Shown here one piece after another: positions 42,231 to 50,827 of a stretch of DNA of 64,000 bases. The first letter of the stretch is position 1. Each line of letters starts with the position of its first letter. Below the pieces are notes generated by a model. It was not told the DNA's origin. It saw only the letters and a program-made list of their open reading frames with translations, and ran no database searches. The DNA comes from Alloalcanivorax dieselolei B5. GTDB lineage: Bacteria; Pseudomonadota; Gammaproteobacteria; Pseudomonadales; Alcanivoracaceae. The translations under genes were made by a program, and so were the position numbers. Location: positions 620,001 through 684,000 of the forward strand of contig NC_018691.1 in the NCBI RefSeq assembly GCF_000300005.1. Direction: 5' to 3'.

Positions 42231-43541
42231 TCAGAGCGTCTTGGCGAACACCTTGGAATTGCGCTGCCAATTGTACAACTGCTGCCGCTGTGCCGGCAGG
42301 CTGTGTACGTCCGCGGGCTGGAACCCCTGCTCCTGGAACCAGTGGGAGGTATGGGTGGTGAGCACGAACAGCCGTTCCAGGCCCTGCTCCCGCGCCCGCC
42401 GTTCCAATTGCCGCAACAACTGAATGCCGCGCTCGCCACTGCGGTACTGCGGATGCACGGCGACGCAGGCCAACTCACCGACTTTTTCATCGGGGAAGGG
42501 ATAGAGTGCCGCGCAGGCGATCACCATGCCGTCCCGTTCGATGATCAGGAAGCGTTGTATCTCGCTTTCCAGCAGCTCCCGGGAGCGGCGTACCAGGGTG
42601 CCGTCCGCCTCCAGCGGGGAGATCAGTTCCAGCACGCCGCCGACATCCTCGATGCGGGCGCCGCGCAGGGTTTCGTAAGTCTCCCGCGTGACCATGGTGC
42701 CGCAGCCGTCACGGGTGAACAGCTCCTTCAGCAGCACGCCGTCATCGCCGGCGTCCAGCAAGTGAGCACGTGCCACGCCGTTGCTGGCGGCGTGACAGGC
42801 GGCGGTAAGATGCCGTTCCAGGGCGCTGTCCTGCAGGCGCTGGTCGGCGAGCAGGCGCCCGGCTTCCTGCGGCGTCAGTTCGCGCAGTATCCGCTGCTGC
42901 TCATCATTGATGCGAACGCCATCGCCCAGCACGATCAGCTTGTCGGCGGCCAGGGCGATGGCGGCGGTGGAGGCCACTTCCTCCGCGTTCAGGTTGAACA
43001 GTTCGCCGGTGGGGGAGCTTCCCAGCGGTGACAGCAGCACCACGTTGCCGGCGTCCACCTGCCGGCGGATCGGTCCGACCTCAATGCGGCGCACCTCGCC
43101 GGTGTGCTGGTAGTCAAAGCCGTCGCGCACCCCTTTGGGCTTGGCGATGACAAAGTTGCCGCTGATCAGCTGGATCGAGGCGTTGTGCATGGGGGTGTTC
43201 GCCAGCCCCATGGAGAACAGGCCTTCCAGCTTTAGCCGCAGCGCGCCCACCGCGGCGATCACCGCTTCCAGCGCGGCGCTGTCGGTGATCCGGGTGTGGT
43301 GCTCGAAATGGGTTTCCAGCCCGGCGGCGTGCAGGCGCCGGCTGATCTGTGGCCGGGCCCCGTGGACCAGCACCAGACGGACCCCAAGGGTGTTGAGCAG
43401 CGCCAGGTCATGCACCAGGGAAGGCAGTAACGGACTGTCCAGGACCTCGCCGGTCATCATCACCACGAAAGTGCGGCCGCGATGCGCGTTGATGTAGGGA
43501 GAGGAGTTGCGGAACCAGTTCACCTGGTCGGTAGTACTCAC
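42231..43541 (-). CDS. argA: Amino-acid N-acetyltransferase (N-acetylglutamate synthase) ArgA
   Basis: A 436-residue enzyme for the first step of arginine synthesis. The N-terminal amino-acid-kinase-like domain (NSSPYINAHRGRTFVVMMTGEVL, LVHGARPQI, VRRIEVGPIRRQVDAGNVVLLSPLGSSPTGELFNLNAEEVA) binds arginine for feedback control. The C-terminal GNAT domain (ACVAVHPQYRSGERGIQLLRQLERRAREQGLERLFVLTTHTSHWFQEQGF) is catalytic. GTG 43541 gives the family start (STTDQVNWFRNSSPYI). A minus-strand -10-like TATACT at 43578-43573 is a weak promoter candidate; a GC hairpin (43583-43600) lies just upstream of it. Confidence 0.95.
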   Translation of the reverse strand: MSTTDQVNWFRNSSPYINAHRGRTFVVMMTGEVLDSPLLPSLVHDLALLNTLGVRLVLVHGARPQISRRLHAAGLETHFEHHTRITDSAALEAVIAAVGALRLKLEGLFSMGLANTPMHNASIQLISGNFVIAKPKGVRDGFDYQHTGEVRRIEVGPIRRQVDAGNVVLLSPLGSSPTGELFNLNAEEVASTAAIALAADKLIVLGDGVRINDEQQRILRELTPQEAGRLLADQRLQDSALERHLTAACHAASNGVARAHLLDAGDDGVLLKELFTRDGCGTMVTRETYETLRGARIEDVGGVLELISPLEADGTLVRRSRELLESEIQRFLIIERDGMVIACAALYPFPDEKVGELACVAVHPQYRSGERGIQLLRQLERRAREQGLERLFVLTTHTSHWFQEQGFQPADVHSLPAQRQQLYNWQRNSKVFAKTL

Positions 43542-43612
43542 GGTTTTTCTCGGCCAATCAAGGGGATGGGCCAGTATAGCCAGCGCGGCCGGGGCCGCGC
43601 CAGGGGGCGAAG

Positions 43613-43715
43613 CACGCTTACACGCAACACGCTTGCACGCTAACCCCCTAAAACCTGATCGCCGACCTCGAGGCGAATCAGCGTGTTTGCGTGCTGGCGT
43701 GTAAGCGTGCAAGCG
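43613..43715. repeat. Inverted-repeat element with octamer arrays, copy 2
   Basis: Left: CACGC at 43613, 43621, 43628 and 43636 (units of 8, 7 and 8 bp). Right: GCGTG at 43681, 43689, 43697 and 43705 with exact 8-bp spacing (GCGTGTTT, GCGTGCTG, GCGTGTAA, GCGTGCAA). The about 37-bp centre is unrelated to copies 1 and 3. Lies between argA and pitA, ending 3 bp before the pitA stop. Confidence 0.8.
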
Positions 43716-43718
43716 AAT

Positions 43719-44987
43719 TCACGCCCCGAACAGGCCCTTGAAGAAATAGAAGAACAGAATCGACAACAGCGCGCCGGCGGGCAGGGTGACGATCCAGGAG
43801 GTGAAGATGGTGCTGATCACACGCAGGTTGAGCGAGCCGATGCCGCGTGCCATGCCGACGCCGAGCACCGCGCCCACCAGGGTGTGAGTGGTGGAGATGG
43901 GCAGGCCGGTGCCGGAAGCCAGCACCACGGTGGTGGCGGCGCCCAGTTCGGCGGCGAAGCCGCGGCTCGGGGTCAGCTCGGTGATCTTGGTGCCCACCGT
44001 GGCCATTACCCGCGCACCGAGTACCGCCAGGCCGAAGACAATGCCCATGGCGCCCACCAGAAGAATCCAGCCGGGGATGATCGACTCCTTGCCAATCACA
44101 CCGCCGTTGGCCAGCACGCTGCTGATCGCCGCCAGCGGGCCCACCGCGTTGGCCACATCGTTGGAACCGTGGGCGAACGCCATGGCGCAGGCAGTAAAAA
44201 TCATCAGTACCGCGAAGACCCGCTCCACGGAACTGAAGCGAAAATCCTTGTCGGCCTCCGGGTCCGGATGAATCCGGTTCAGAAACAGGACTCCCAGGCC
44301 CGCCACCACCAGCCCGCCGGCGACGGCCCACAGGCTGCTGGAACCAAAACTCATTTCCAGACCGACGTGCTTGAGGCCTTTCACCAGGGTGACCTTGGTG
44401 ATCACGAAGCCCACCAGGAACATGTAGAAGGGCACCACTTTCTTGGCCCGCTGGAACGGGTCGTCATGGTTGAGCACCAGTTTCTGCACGCTCTTTATCA
44501 GGGCGAAGGACAGGAAGCCCGCCAGCAGCGGGGACGTCACCCAACTGGCGACGATGGAGCCCACCTGTCCCCAATGCACGGAATCCATGCCGACGCCGAC
44601 CGCGGCGAAGCCAACGATGGCGCCGACGATGGAGTGAGTGGTCGATACCGGCCAGCCGGCCCAGGAGGCCACCACCAGCCAGATACCGGCGGCGAGCAGG
44701 GCGGAGAGCATGCCGTAGATCAGATAATGGGGTGTCTGGTTGAAGACCTCGGCATCAATGATGCCTTTGCGGATGGTGGCGGTGACTTCACCGCCAGCCA
44801 GGTAAGCCCCGGCGAACTCGAAAACAATGGCGATCAGAACCGCCTGTTTGACGGTGAGCGCCCGCGCGCCCACCGACGTGCCCATGGCGTTGGCAACGTC
44901 ATTGGCGCCCACGCCCAGGGCCATGAAGAAACCGGCGCCGCCGGCAATGAGCAGCATCAGGGTGCTGTGTTCGAGCATCCACTCCAT
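43719..44987 (-). CDS. pitA: Low-affinity inorganic phosphate transporter (PiT family)
   Basis: A 422-residue membrane protein with the duplicated PiT signature: GVGANDVANAMGTSVGARALTVKQAVLIA in the N-terminal half and AHGSNDVANAVGPLAAIS in the C-terminal half. About ten helices. It imports phosphate, usually as a metal-phosphate complex, with protons or cations. The DUF47 gene 27 bp upstream is the usual partner. Confidence 0.94.
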   Translation of the reverse strand: MEWMLEHSTLMLLIAGGAGFFMALGVGANDVANAMGTSVGARALTVKQAVLIAIVFEFAGAYLAGGEVTATIRKGIIDAEVFNQTPHYLIYGMLSALLAAGIWLVVASWAGWPVSTTHSIVGAIVGFAAVGVGMDSVHWGQVGSIVASWVTSPLLAGFLSFALIKSVQKLVLNHDDPFQRAKKVVPFYMFLVGFVITKVTLVKGLKHVGLEMSFGSSSLWAVAGGLVVAGLGVLFLNRIHPDPEADKDFRFSSVERVFAVLMIFTACAMAFAHGSNDVANAVGPLAAISSVLANGGVIGKESIIPGWILLVGAMGIVFGLAVLGARVMATVGTKITELTPSRGFAAELGAATTVVLASGTGLPISTTHTLVGAVLGVGMARGIGSLNLRVISTIFTSWIVTLPAGALLSILFFYFFKGLFGA

Positions 44988-45014
44988 AGGGAACCTCTGC
45001 TGGTCTGCCGGACC

Positions 45015-45695
45015 CTAGCGGGCAAGCAACAATTGAAGATGGCCGCCCACCTTTTGGGCGCGGTCGGCCAGGTCACCGATCCAGTCGATGATCTTGTATA
45101 GGAACATCACATCCACCGGAGGCAAGCCGGATTCCAATTTGAACAGCTGGGCGCGGATCTGCACCTGCTGGTCGTCGTTGGCCCGTTCCAGGCGATCCAG
45201 TTCCTCGATGAGCTCTTCCACCAGACGGATTTCCCGGCCGCTGAAGCCGGTTTCCACCAGTTCGTCCAGTTCATTGATGGCCTTCTTGGCCTGGGCGGAA
45301 GTATCGATGGCGCCTTGCAGATAGTCGGTCATGCTATCGGCGAGGCTGGGGGGGAGCGTCATTTGCCGGCCGAGCATGAGGCCGGCGATGTCCTTGGCCT
45401 TGTTGGCCACCTTGTCCTGCACGCTGACCAGTTCCAGCAGATCGGAGCGGGGCACCGGCAGAAACAGGCTTTTGGGCAGATTAAGGCGGAACTCTTTCTT
45501 CAGCTCGTCGGCCTGGTTTTCCAATTGGGCGATGCGCTGGCGGGCTTCGCGGGCGCGTTCCCAGTCGCCGTCGCGGACCGCGGAGAAGAAATCGCCCAGG
45601 CCCAAAGCGCAATCGTGCACGGTGTCGTAATGCTTTTGCAGGGGGCGTATCGGCGATCGGCCGAAAAGGCCGGCAATAGAGCTGCCAAAGGACAT
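45015..45695 (-). CDS. DUF47 (TIGR00153) PhoU-like phosphate-transport accessory protein
   Basis: A 226-residue all-helical cytoplasmic protein of the PhoU-like DUF47 family: IRPLQKHYDTVHDCALGLGDFFSAVRDGDWE, QADELKKEFRLNLPKSLFLPVPRSDLLELVSVQDKVANKAKDIAGLML and VMFLYKIIDWIGDLADRAQKVGGHLQLLLAR. It is thought to regulate the Pit transporter encoded next to it. Confidence 0.92.
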   Translation of the reverse strand: MSFGSSIAGLFGRSPIRPLQKHYDTVHDCALGLGDFFSAVRDGDWERAREARQRIAQLENQADELKKEFRLNLPKSLFLPVPRSDLLELVSVQDKVANKAKDIAGLMLGRQMTLPPSLADSMTDYLQGAIDTSAQAKKAINELDELVETGFSGREIRLVEELIEELDRLERANDDQQVQIRAQLFKLESGLPPVDVMFLYKIIDWIGDLADRAQKVGGHLQLLLAR

Positions 45696-45733
45696 AGGGA
45701 CCCTGTCACGGAATCGTCACTGAAGTGGGCGCG

Positions 45734-45762
45734 AGTATAGTAGATACCGTCGCTGCTGCCTA
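45734..45762 (-). promoter_or_regulatory. Predicted promoter of DUF47-pitA
   Basis: On the minus strand TAGGCA (-35, 45762-45757) and TATACT (-10, 45739-45734) are 17 bp apart, with a start expected near 45727, about 32 nt before the DUF47 ATG. Confidence 0.5.
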
Positions 45763-45843
45763 TTCCATGAAGTGCCGCTGCCTATTTCCCGGGAGAGTGA
45801 TAGTATCTTCTTAATTATTAGATAGGTTTTTTGGGGGGTAGTA

Positions 45844-47643
45844 GTGATCGGAGCCATCACCACGGCTCGTCCGTCCCGGGCGTTCGAGCTGGATGTTCGC
45901 TGGGTCATGCGTGAACTGCTCGAAGAGCAGCGCGTGACCCGGGAAGACTACAACGTGATCTCCACCACGCCGCGGGAAAGCAGCGAACAGAGCTGGCATC
46001 CATTGCAGGTGGTGGCGAAATACCGGCTGGCCGACCGCCAGAATGAACACAACCTCCTCGATATCGATGTGCTCACCGCCTGGCTGGCGAAAAAAAGCGG
46101 TCTGAGCCTGTATCACATCGATCCGCTCAAGGTGGAAGTGGACCGGGTCACCGAGGTGATGAGCTACGCCTTCGCCGAACGCCACGGCATCCTGGCCCTG
46201 GAGGTGTCGGCGGATACGGTGGTGGTGGGCTGCGACCAGCCTTACCGGCTGGACTGGCGCGAGGATCTGCAGCAGGTGCTGGGGGACCGGGCGGTGCGGG
46301 TGGTACTGGCCAATCCCGAAGCCCTGCGCCGCTATCGTATCGAGTTCTACAATCTCAGCCGCTCCATCGCCGGGGCCCGTCGCTCCGGTGGTCAGGGCGG
46401 CGCGGATATCACCAATTTCGAGCAGTTGCTGGAAGTCGGTCGCGGTCGCCCGGACGCCGATGACCAGCACATCGTCAACATTGTCGACTGGATCCTGCAG
46501 TACGCCTTTTCCCAGCGCGCCAGCGACATTCATCTGGAGCCGCGCCGGGATACCGGGCGCATGCGTTTTCGTATCGACGGCGTCCTGCACGATGTGTATG
46601 AATTGCCGGCGCCGGTGATGGCGGCGGTGACCAGCCGCCTCAAGATCCTGTCCCGGCTGAACGTGGCGGAGAAACGCAAACCTCAGGACGGCCGCCTCAA
46701 GACCAAAACGCCGGATGGCAACGAAGTGGAACTGCGGCTGTCCACGTTGCCCACCGCCTTCGGCGAGAAGATGGTGATGCGGATCTTCGATCCGGAGGTG
46801 CTGGTGCGCAGCTTCGCGCAGATGGGTTTCAGCCAGGAGGATCACCAAGCCTGGCGGGCCATGACCGGCCACACTCACGGCATCGTCTTCGTCACCGGGC
46901 CCACCGGCTCCGGTAAAACCACCACCCTGTATTCCACGCTCAAGCAACTGGCGACCAGCGAGGTCAATGTCTGCACCATTGAGGATCCCATCGAAATGGT
47001 GGAACCCAGCTTCAATCAGATGCAGGTGCAGTCCAACATCGATGTCGGCTTCGCCGAGGGGGTGCGGGCGATGCTGCGGCAGGATCCGGACATCATCATG
47101 ATCGGGGAGATTCGCGACCTGGCCACGGCGGAAATGGCGATCCAGGCGGCGCTGACCGGCCACCTGGTGTTGTCCACCCTGCACACCAATGACGCGCCTT
47201 CGTCGATTGTGCGGCTCACCGACCTCGGTGTGCCGCCTTACCTGATCACCGCCGCCGTCACCGGCGTCATGGCCCAGCGGCTGGTGCGGACCCTGTGCCC
47301 GCACTGCAAGGCGCCGCAGGCGGTGGACGCGGCGTCCTGGCGGGAACTGGTGCGGCCGTTCAAGATGGCTCAGCCGGAAAGCTGGTATCGGCCGGTGGGC
47401 TGTCTGGAGTGCCGGGGCACCGGCTACCTGGGGCGCATGGGGGTGTATGAGGCCATGCCGCTGGCGGCGCCGGTAAAAAGCCTGGTCAATCGTGGCGGTG
47501 ATCTCGAGTCGCTTGCCCGTGAGGCGGTGCGCGGTGGCATGAAGCCTCTGCGCATCAGTGGCGCCCAGAAAGTGGCCGCCGGGTTCACCACGGTGGAAGA
47601 AGTGATGCGGGTAACGCCGTCCCCGGATATGCTGTTGGGCTGA
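45844..47643 (+). CDS. Orphan GspE/PilB-type secretion ATPase
   Basis: A 599-residue AAA-like ATPase of the GspE/PulE/PilB family. An N-terminal docking domain (about 1-190) precedes the catalytic core: ASDIHLEPRRDTGRMRFRIDGVLHDV (N2 domain), Walker A VTGPTGSGKTTTLYSTL, Asp box CTIEDPIEM, Walker B DIIMIGEIRDLATAEMAIQAALTGHLVLSTLHTNDA (His box), and a CPHC...CLEC zinc site. GTG start with GGGGGG (45833-45838) 5 nt before it. No other type II or type IV pilus gene is adjacent, so the machine it powers is unknown; a type IV pilus-like or type II role is likely. Confidence 0.88.
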   Translation: MIGAITTARPSRAFELDVRWVMRELLEEQRVTREDYNVISTTPRESSEQSWHPLQVVAKYRLADRQNEHNLLDIDVLTAWLAKKSGLSLYHIDPLKVEVDRVTEVMSYAFAERHGILALEVSADTVVVGCDQPYRLDWREDLQQVLGDRAVRVVLANPEALRRYRIEFYNLSRSIAGARRSGGQGGADITNFEQLLEVGRGRPDADDQHIVNIVDWILQYAFSQRASDIHLEPRRDTGRMRFRIDGVLHDVYELPAPVMAAVTSRLKILSRLNVAEKRKPQDGRLKTKTPDGNEVELRLSTLPTAFGEKMVMRIFDPEVLVRSFAQMGFSQEDHQAWRAMTGHTHGIVFVTGPTGSGKTTTLYSTLKQLATSEVNVCTIEDPIEMVEPSFNQMQVQSNIDVGFAEGVRAMLRQDPDIIMIGEIRDLATAEMAIQAALTGHLVLSTLHTNDAPSSIVRLTDLGVPPYLITAAVTGVMAQRLVRTLCPHCKAPQAVDAASWRELVRPFKMAQPESWYRPVGCLECRGTGYLGRMGVYEAMPLAAPVKSLVNRGGDLESLAREAVRGGMKPLRISGAQKVAAGFTTVEEVMRVTPSPDMLLG

Positions 47644-47850
47644 CACGCATACACGCAACACGCTGGCACGCCATGCTTGCCGACCCTGTAGCGAGACGGG
47701 GAGGGCGGATTGTTTGGGAAGGCTGTCATCGCGGGTGCGCAAACATGCTCGCTATTGTTTGCCAGCGATCTGGCTTCGGGTTTAGCGTGTTTCGTGCCAG
47801 CGTGCCAGCGTGCCAGCGTGCCAGCGTGCCAGCGTGCCAGCGTGCCAGCG
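47644..47850. repeat. Inverted-repeat element with octamer arrays, copy 3
   Basis: Left: CACGC at 47644, 47652, 47659 and 47667. A core of about 110 bp (CATGCTTGCCGACCC to TTGCCAGCGAT) aligns well with the reversed right half of copy 1. Right: GCGTGTTT (47785-47792), followed by a tandem array. Begins right at the stop of the ATPase gene and ends 55 bp before glnE. Confidence 0.8.
47793..47848 (+). repeat. Seven exact tandem copies of an 8-bp unit
   Basis: CGTGCCAG repeated seven times without a mismatch (56 bp), at the right edge of the copy-3 element. The run is uniform, unlike the varied NNN positions of the other octamer arrays, so it has probably expanded by slippage. It lies 58 bp before the glnE start. 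Confidence 0.95.
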
Positions 47851-47905
47851 GAAAAGCCCGGACCGGGCCTTTCCTTGTTTCCCGAGGCTGTGGACAATAC
47901 CACCC

Positions 47906-50773
47906 ATGACAGAACCGGACTATTCCGGCCTGCCCGATGACCTTGCCCAGCTGGTTGACCAGCATTGGCAACGGTTTCAGGAGGCGGGCCATACCCTGCC
48001 TGACGCTCTGCTCGCCGATCTGCCCAAAGTCTGGGCGGGTTCCGACTTCGTGGCGGAACACTTCATCCGTGACGGTGAGTTGGGGCCCTGGTTGCTCGAG
48101 CACTCCCTGGATCAGCGTCTGGACGCCATGTCCCTGGTTACCCAGGTGCAACAGGCGGTGGCCGCCTGTGTCGGCGAGGACGAATTAAAACAGGTGCTGC
48201 GGCGGCTGCGGCAGCGTCATATGACCCGCATCATCTGGCGGGATCTGGCCGGACAGGGCGACTACCACAGCACCGTGGCGGACCTGTCCCTGTTGGCCGA
48301 CACCCTGATTTCCTGCGCTCTGGAGCAGCTATACGACTGGGCCCGGGCCCGTCAGGGCACACCGACGGGGCCGGACGGGCAACCGGTGAAGCTGGTGGTG
48401 TTCGCCATGGGCAAGCTGGGCGCGCGGGAACTGAATCTGTCCTCCGACATCGATCTGATCTTCGCCTATGAACATGAAGGCGAGCTGGAAGGCGAGCGGC
48501 GCGCGCTGAGCTTCCACCAGTTTTTTCAGCGTCTCGGCCAGCAGCTGATCAAAGCGCTGGATCAGACCACCGCCGACGGTTTCGTGTTCCGTGTGGACAT
48601 GCGGCTGCGACCCTGGGGCAAGAGCGGTGCCCTGGCGGTGGGCTTCGACGCCATGGAAAGCTACTACGAAACCCAGGGCCGGGAATGGGAACGCTACGCG
48701 CTGATCAAGATGCGCCCGGTGGCCGGGGATCTGCAGGCCGGCGCCCGCCTGGTGGAGCGGCTCAATCCCTTTGTCTATCGCCGTTACATCGACTACGGCG
48801 CATTCCAGTCTCTGCGCGAAATGAAATCCCTGATCGAGCGGGAAGTGAACCGCAAGGGGATGCAGGCGGACGTCAAGCTCGGCGCCGGCGGTATTCGTGA
48901 AGTGGAATTCATCGTTCAGGCCTTCCAATTGATCCGTGGCGGTCAGTTGCCGGCGCTGCGCCAGCCCAATCTGATCCAGGTGCTGCCGCTGCTGCTCGAG
49001 CAGGGCCTGCTGCCCGAGGATGTGGTGGAGGAATTGCGGGACGCCTACGTGTTCCTGCGTGATGTGGAGCACCGGCTGCAGGCGGTGGCGGACCGGCAAA
49101 CCCAGCGTCTGCCCGACGACGAAGCCGGTTGGGAGCGGCTGACCTTCGCCATGGGGTTTTCCTCACGGCGTGTATTCGAACGCGGTTTGCGTCGCCACCG
49201 GGAGCGGGTGCGCTTCCACTTCAGCCAGGTGATCGCCGATCCCGAACAGGAATCCGACGAGCGCCAGAGCGATCAGGATCTGGTGGATGTCTGGCAGGGG
49301 CGGCTGGAGCCCGAGGCGGCCATCGCCACCCTGGCGAACATGGGCATTCAGGAGGCGGAGCAGGTCCACGATCTGATTCATGAGCTGCGCGAGAGCCGGG
49401 CGGTGGAGAACATGCAGCGTATCGGCCGCGACCGTCTCGACCGGTTGATGCCGTTGCTGCTGGAGGGCCTGGGCTATCAGGGCCACGGCGCGGTCACCGC
49501 GGCACGGCTGGTGGCCTTTATCGAAGCGGTACTGCGGCGCAGTGCTTACATCGCGCTGCTGGTGGAGAATCCCGGTGCCCTGACCCAGTTGGTGAAACTG
49601 TCCGGCGCCAGCCCCTGGATCGCCGAAAGGCTGGCGCGCCACCCGGTGTTGCTGGACGAGTTGCTGGACGTGGGCACGCTGTACTCGCCGCCCGCCCGGA
49701 CCGAGCTGGACGATGAGTTGCGCCAGCAACTGCTGAGAGTGGCGGAGGACGACCTCGAGCAGCAGATGGAGGTGCTGAGGAACTTCAAGCAGGCTCACCT
49801 GTTGAGGGTGGCGGCGTCCGAAGTGACCCAGGTGCTGCCGCTGATGAAGGTGAGCGATTATCTCACCTGGCTGGCCGAGAGCATTCTCAATCAGGTGGTG
49901 ATGCTGGCCTGGGAGCCGTTGGTGGAACGCCACGGCAAGCCGTCCCGGGACAGCGGCCAGCCCTGCGATCCGGATTTCGTGGTGGTGGGGTACGGCAAGC
50001 TCGGCGGCATCGAGCTGGGCCATAACTCGGATCTGGACCTGGTGTTCTTGCACGATGCCGCCCCCGGCGGCAATACCGACGGTGACAAACCGGTCTCCAA
50101 CGAGCAGTTCTATGCCCGCCTGGGCCAGCGCATCGTTCACATCCTGTCCACCCGCACCATGAGCGGTCAGCTATACGAAGTGGACATGCGGCTGCGTCCC
50201 AGCGGTAAATCCGGGCTGCTGGTGTCGTCCATGGCCTCCTTCGAAAAGTATCAGACTCAGGACGCCTGGACCTGGGAACATCAGGCTCTGGTACGGGCCC
50301 GGGTGGTGGCCGGTTGCAACCGGGCGCGCCAGGCGTTCGACGCGATTCGTCATCAGGTGCTGTGCCAGCCACGTGATCCACGGGGCCTGCGTGATGATGT
50401 TCTGGCCATGCGCGAACGCATGGTGACGCACCTGGGATCGGGGAAGGAAGGCCGTTTCCACCTCAAGCAGGATCCTGGAGGTATCGTTGATATCGAATTT
50501 ATGGTGCAATATGGCGTACTCAGATGGGCCTCCTCCCACGGTGAACTGACCCGCTTCACCGATAATGTGCGGTTGCTGGAAACACTTGCCGCTCTGGAAC
50601 TGATGCCGGCGCAGGACGCCGGATTGTTAAGGGAAGCCTACCTGGCCTACCGGTCAGCGGCTCATCGCGCCTCGCTGCGCAAAGAGAAATCCATCGTCGA
50701 CGATGCCGAATTCCGCGATTTGCGGGAGGGGGTTCGTGCGATTTGGAAGCAATGGTTCGACCTCGAAGAATAG
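47906..50773 (+). CDS. glnE: Bifunctional glutamine synthetase adenylyltransferase/deadenylylase
   Basis: A 955-residue enzyme that adds AMP to, or removes it from, glutamine synthetase (Tyr397 of GlnA) under PII control. Two nucleotidyltransferase domains are present: the N-terminal deadenylylating one with FAMGKLGARELNLSSDIDLIFAYEHEG, and the C-terminal adenylylating one with VVGYGKLGGIELGHNSDLDLVFLHDA. Each is followed by a helical domain with the GlnE signature (GGIREVEFIVQAFQLIRGG and GGIVDIEFMVQYGVLRWA). ATG 47906 is chosen because the longer in-frame form consists of the translated tandem repeat (PACQRASV units). Confidence 0.96.
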   Translation: MTEPDYSGLPDDLAQLVDQHWQRFQEAGHTLPDALLADLPKVWAGSDFVAEHFIRDGELGPWLLEHSLDQRLDAMSLVTQVQQAVAACVGEDELKQVLRRLRQRHMTRIIWRDLAGQGDYHSTVADLSLLADTLISCALEQLYDWARARQGTPTGPDGQPVKLVVFAMGKLGARELNLSSDIDLIFAYEHEGELEGERRALSFHQFFQRLGQQLIKALDQTTADGFVFRVDMRLRPWGKSGALAVGFDAMESYYETQGREWERYALIKMRPVAGDLQAGARLVERLNPFVYRRYIDYGAFQSLREMKSLIEREVNRKGMQADVKLGAGGIREVEFIVQAFQLIRGGQLPALRQPNLIQVLPLLLEQGLLPEDVVEELRDAYVFLRDVEHRLQAVADRQTQRLPDDEAGWERLTFAMGFSSRRVFERGLRRHRERVRFHFSQVIADPEQESDERQSDQDLVDVWQGRLEPEAAIATLANMGIQEAEQVHDLIHELRESRAVENMQRIGRDRLDRLMPLLLEGLGYQGHGAVTAARLVAFIEAVLRRSAYIALLVENPGALTQLVKLSGASPWIAERLARHPVLLDELLDVGTLYSPPARTELDDELRQQLLRVAEDDLEQQMEVLRNFKQAHLLRVAASEVTQVLPLMKVSDYLTWLAESILNQVVMLAWEPLVERHGKPSRDSGQPCDPDFVVVGYGKLGGIELGHNSDLDLVFLHDAAPGGNTDGDKPVSNEQFYARLGQRIVHILSTRTMSGQLYEVDMRLRPSGKSGLLVSSMASFEKYQTQDAWTWEHQALVRARVVAGCNRARQAFDAIRHQVLCQPRDPRGLRDDVLAMRERMVTHLGSGKEGRFHLKQDPGGIVDIEFMVQYGVLRWASSHGELTRFTDNVRLLETLAALELMPAQDAGLLREAYLAYRSAAHRASLRKEKSIVDDAEFRDLREGVRAIWKQWFDLEE

Positions 50774-50827
50774 ACGTGCCCGGCAAGGCACGCTTCCACG
50801 GGTCATAGTTCTGGGAGAATGACCGCC

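Noticed and set aside
43542-43712. N-terminal extension of ArgA
   Set aside because: It runs through the octamer-array element; GTG 43541 gives the family N terminus.
45703-45720. Pho-box-like direct repeat CTGTCAC-N4-TCGTCAC upstream of DUF47-pitA
   Set aside because: It would lie downstream of the predicted transcription start, and the second half-site matches poorly.
47664-47680. Sigma-54-like sequence TGGCACGCCATGCTTGC in repeat copy 3
   Set aside because: GG and GC are 14 bp apart instead of 12, and the bases belong to the repeat core.
45811-47742. A 643-codon minus-strand open frame
   Set aside because: It is the antisense of the GspE/PilB-type ATPase and has no recognisable domain.
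47793-47848. Short regular repeats as a CRISPR array
   Set aside because: The unit is 8 bp with no spacers, and there are no cas genes.
47810-47905. N-terminal extension of GlnE made of PACQRASV repeats
   Set aside because: It is only the translated 8-bp tandem repeat; ATG 47906 gives the normal GlnE start.
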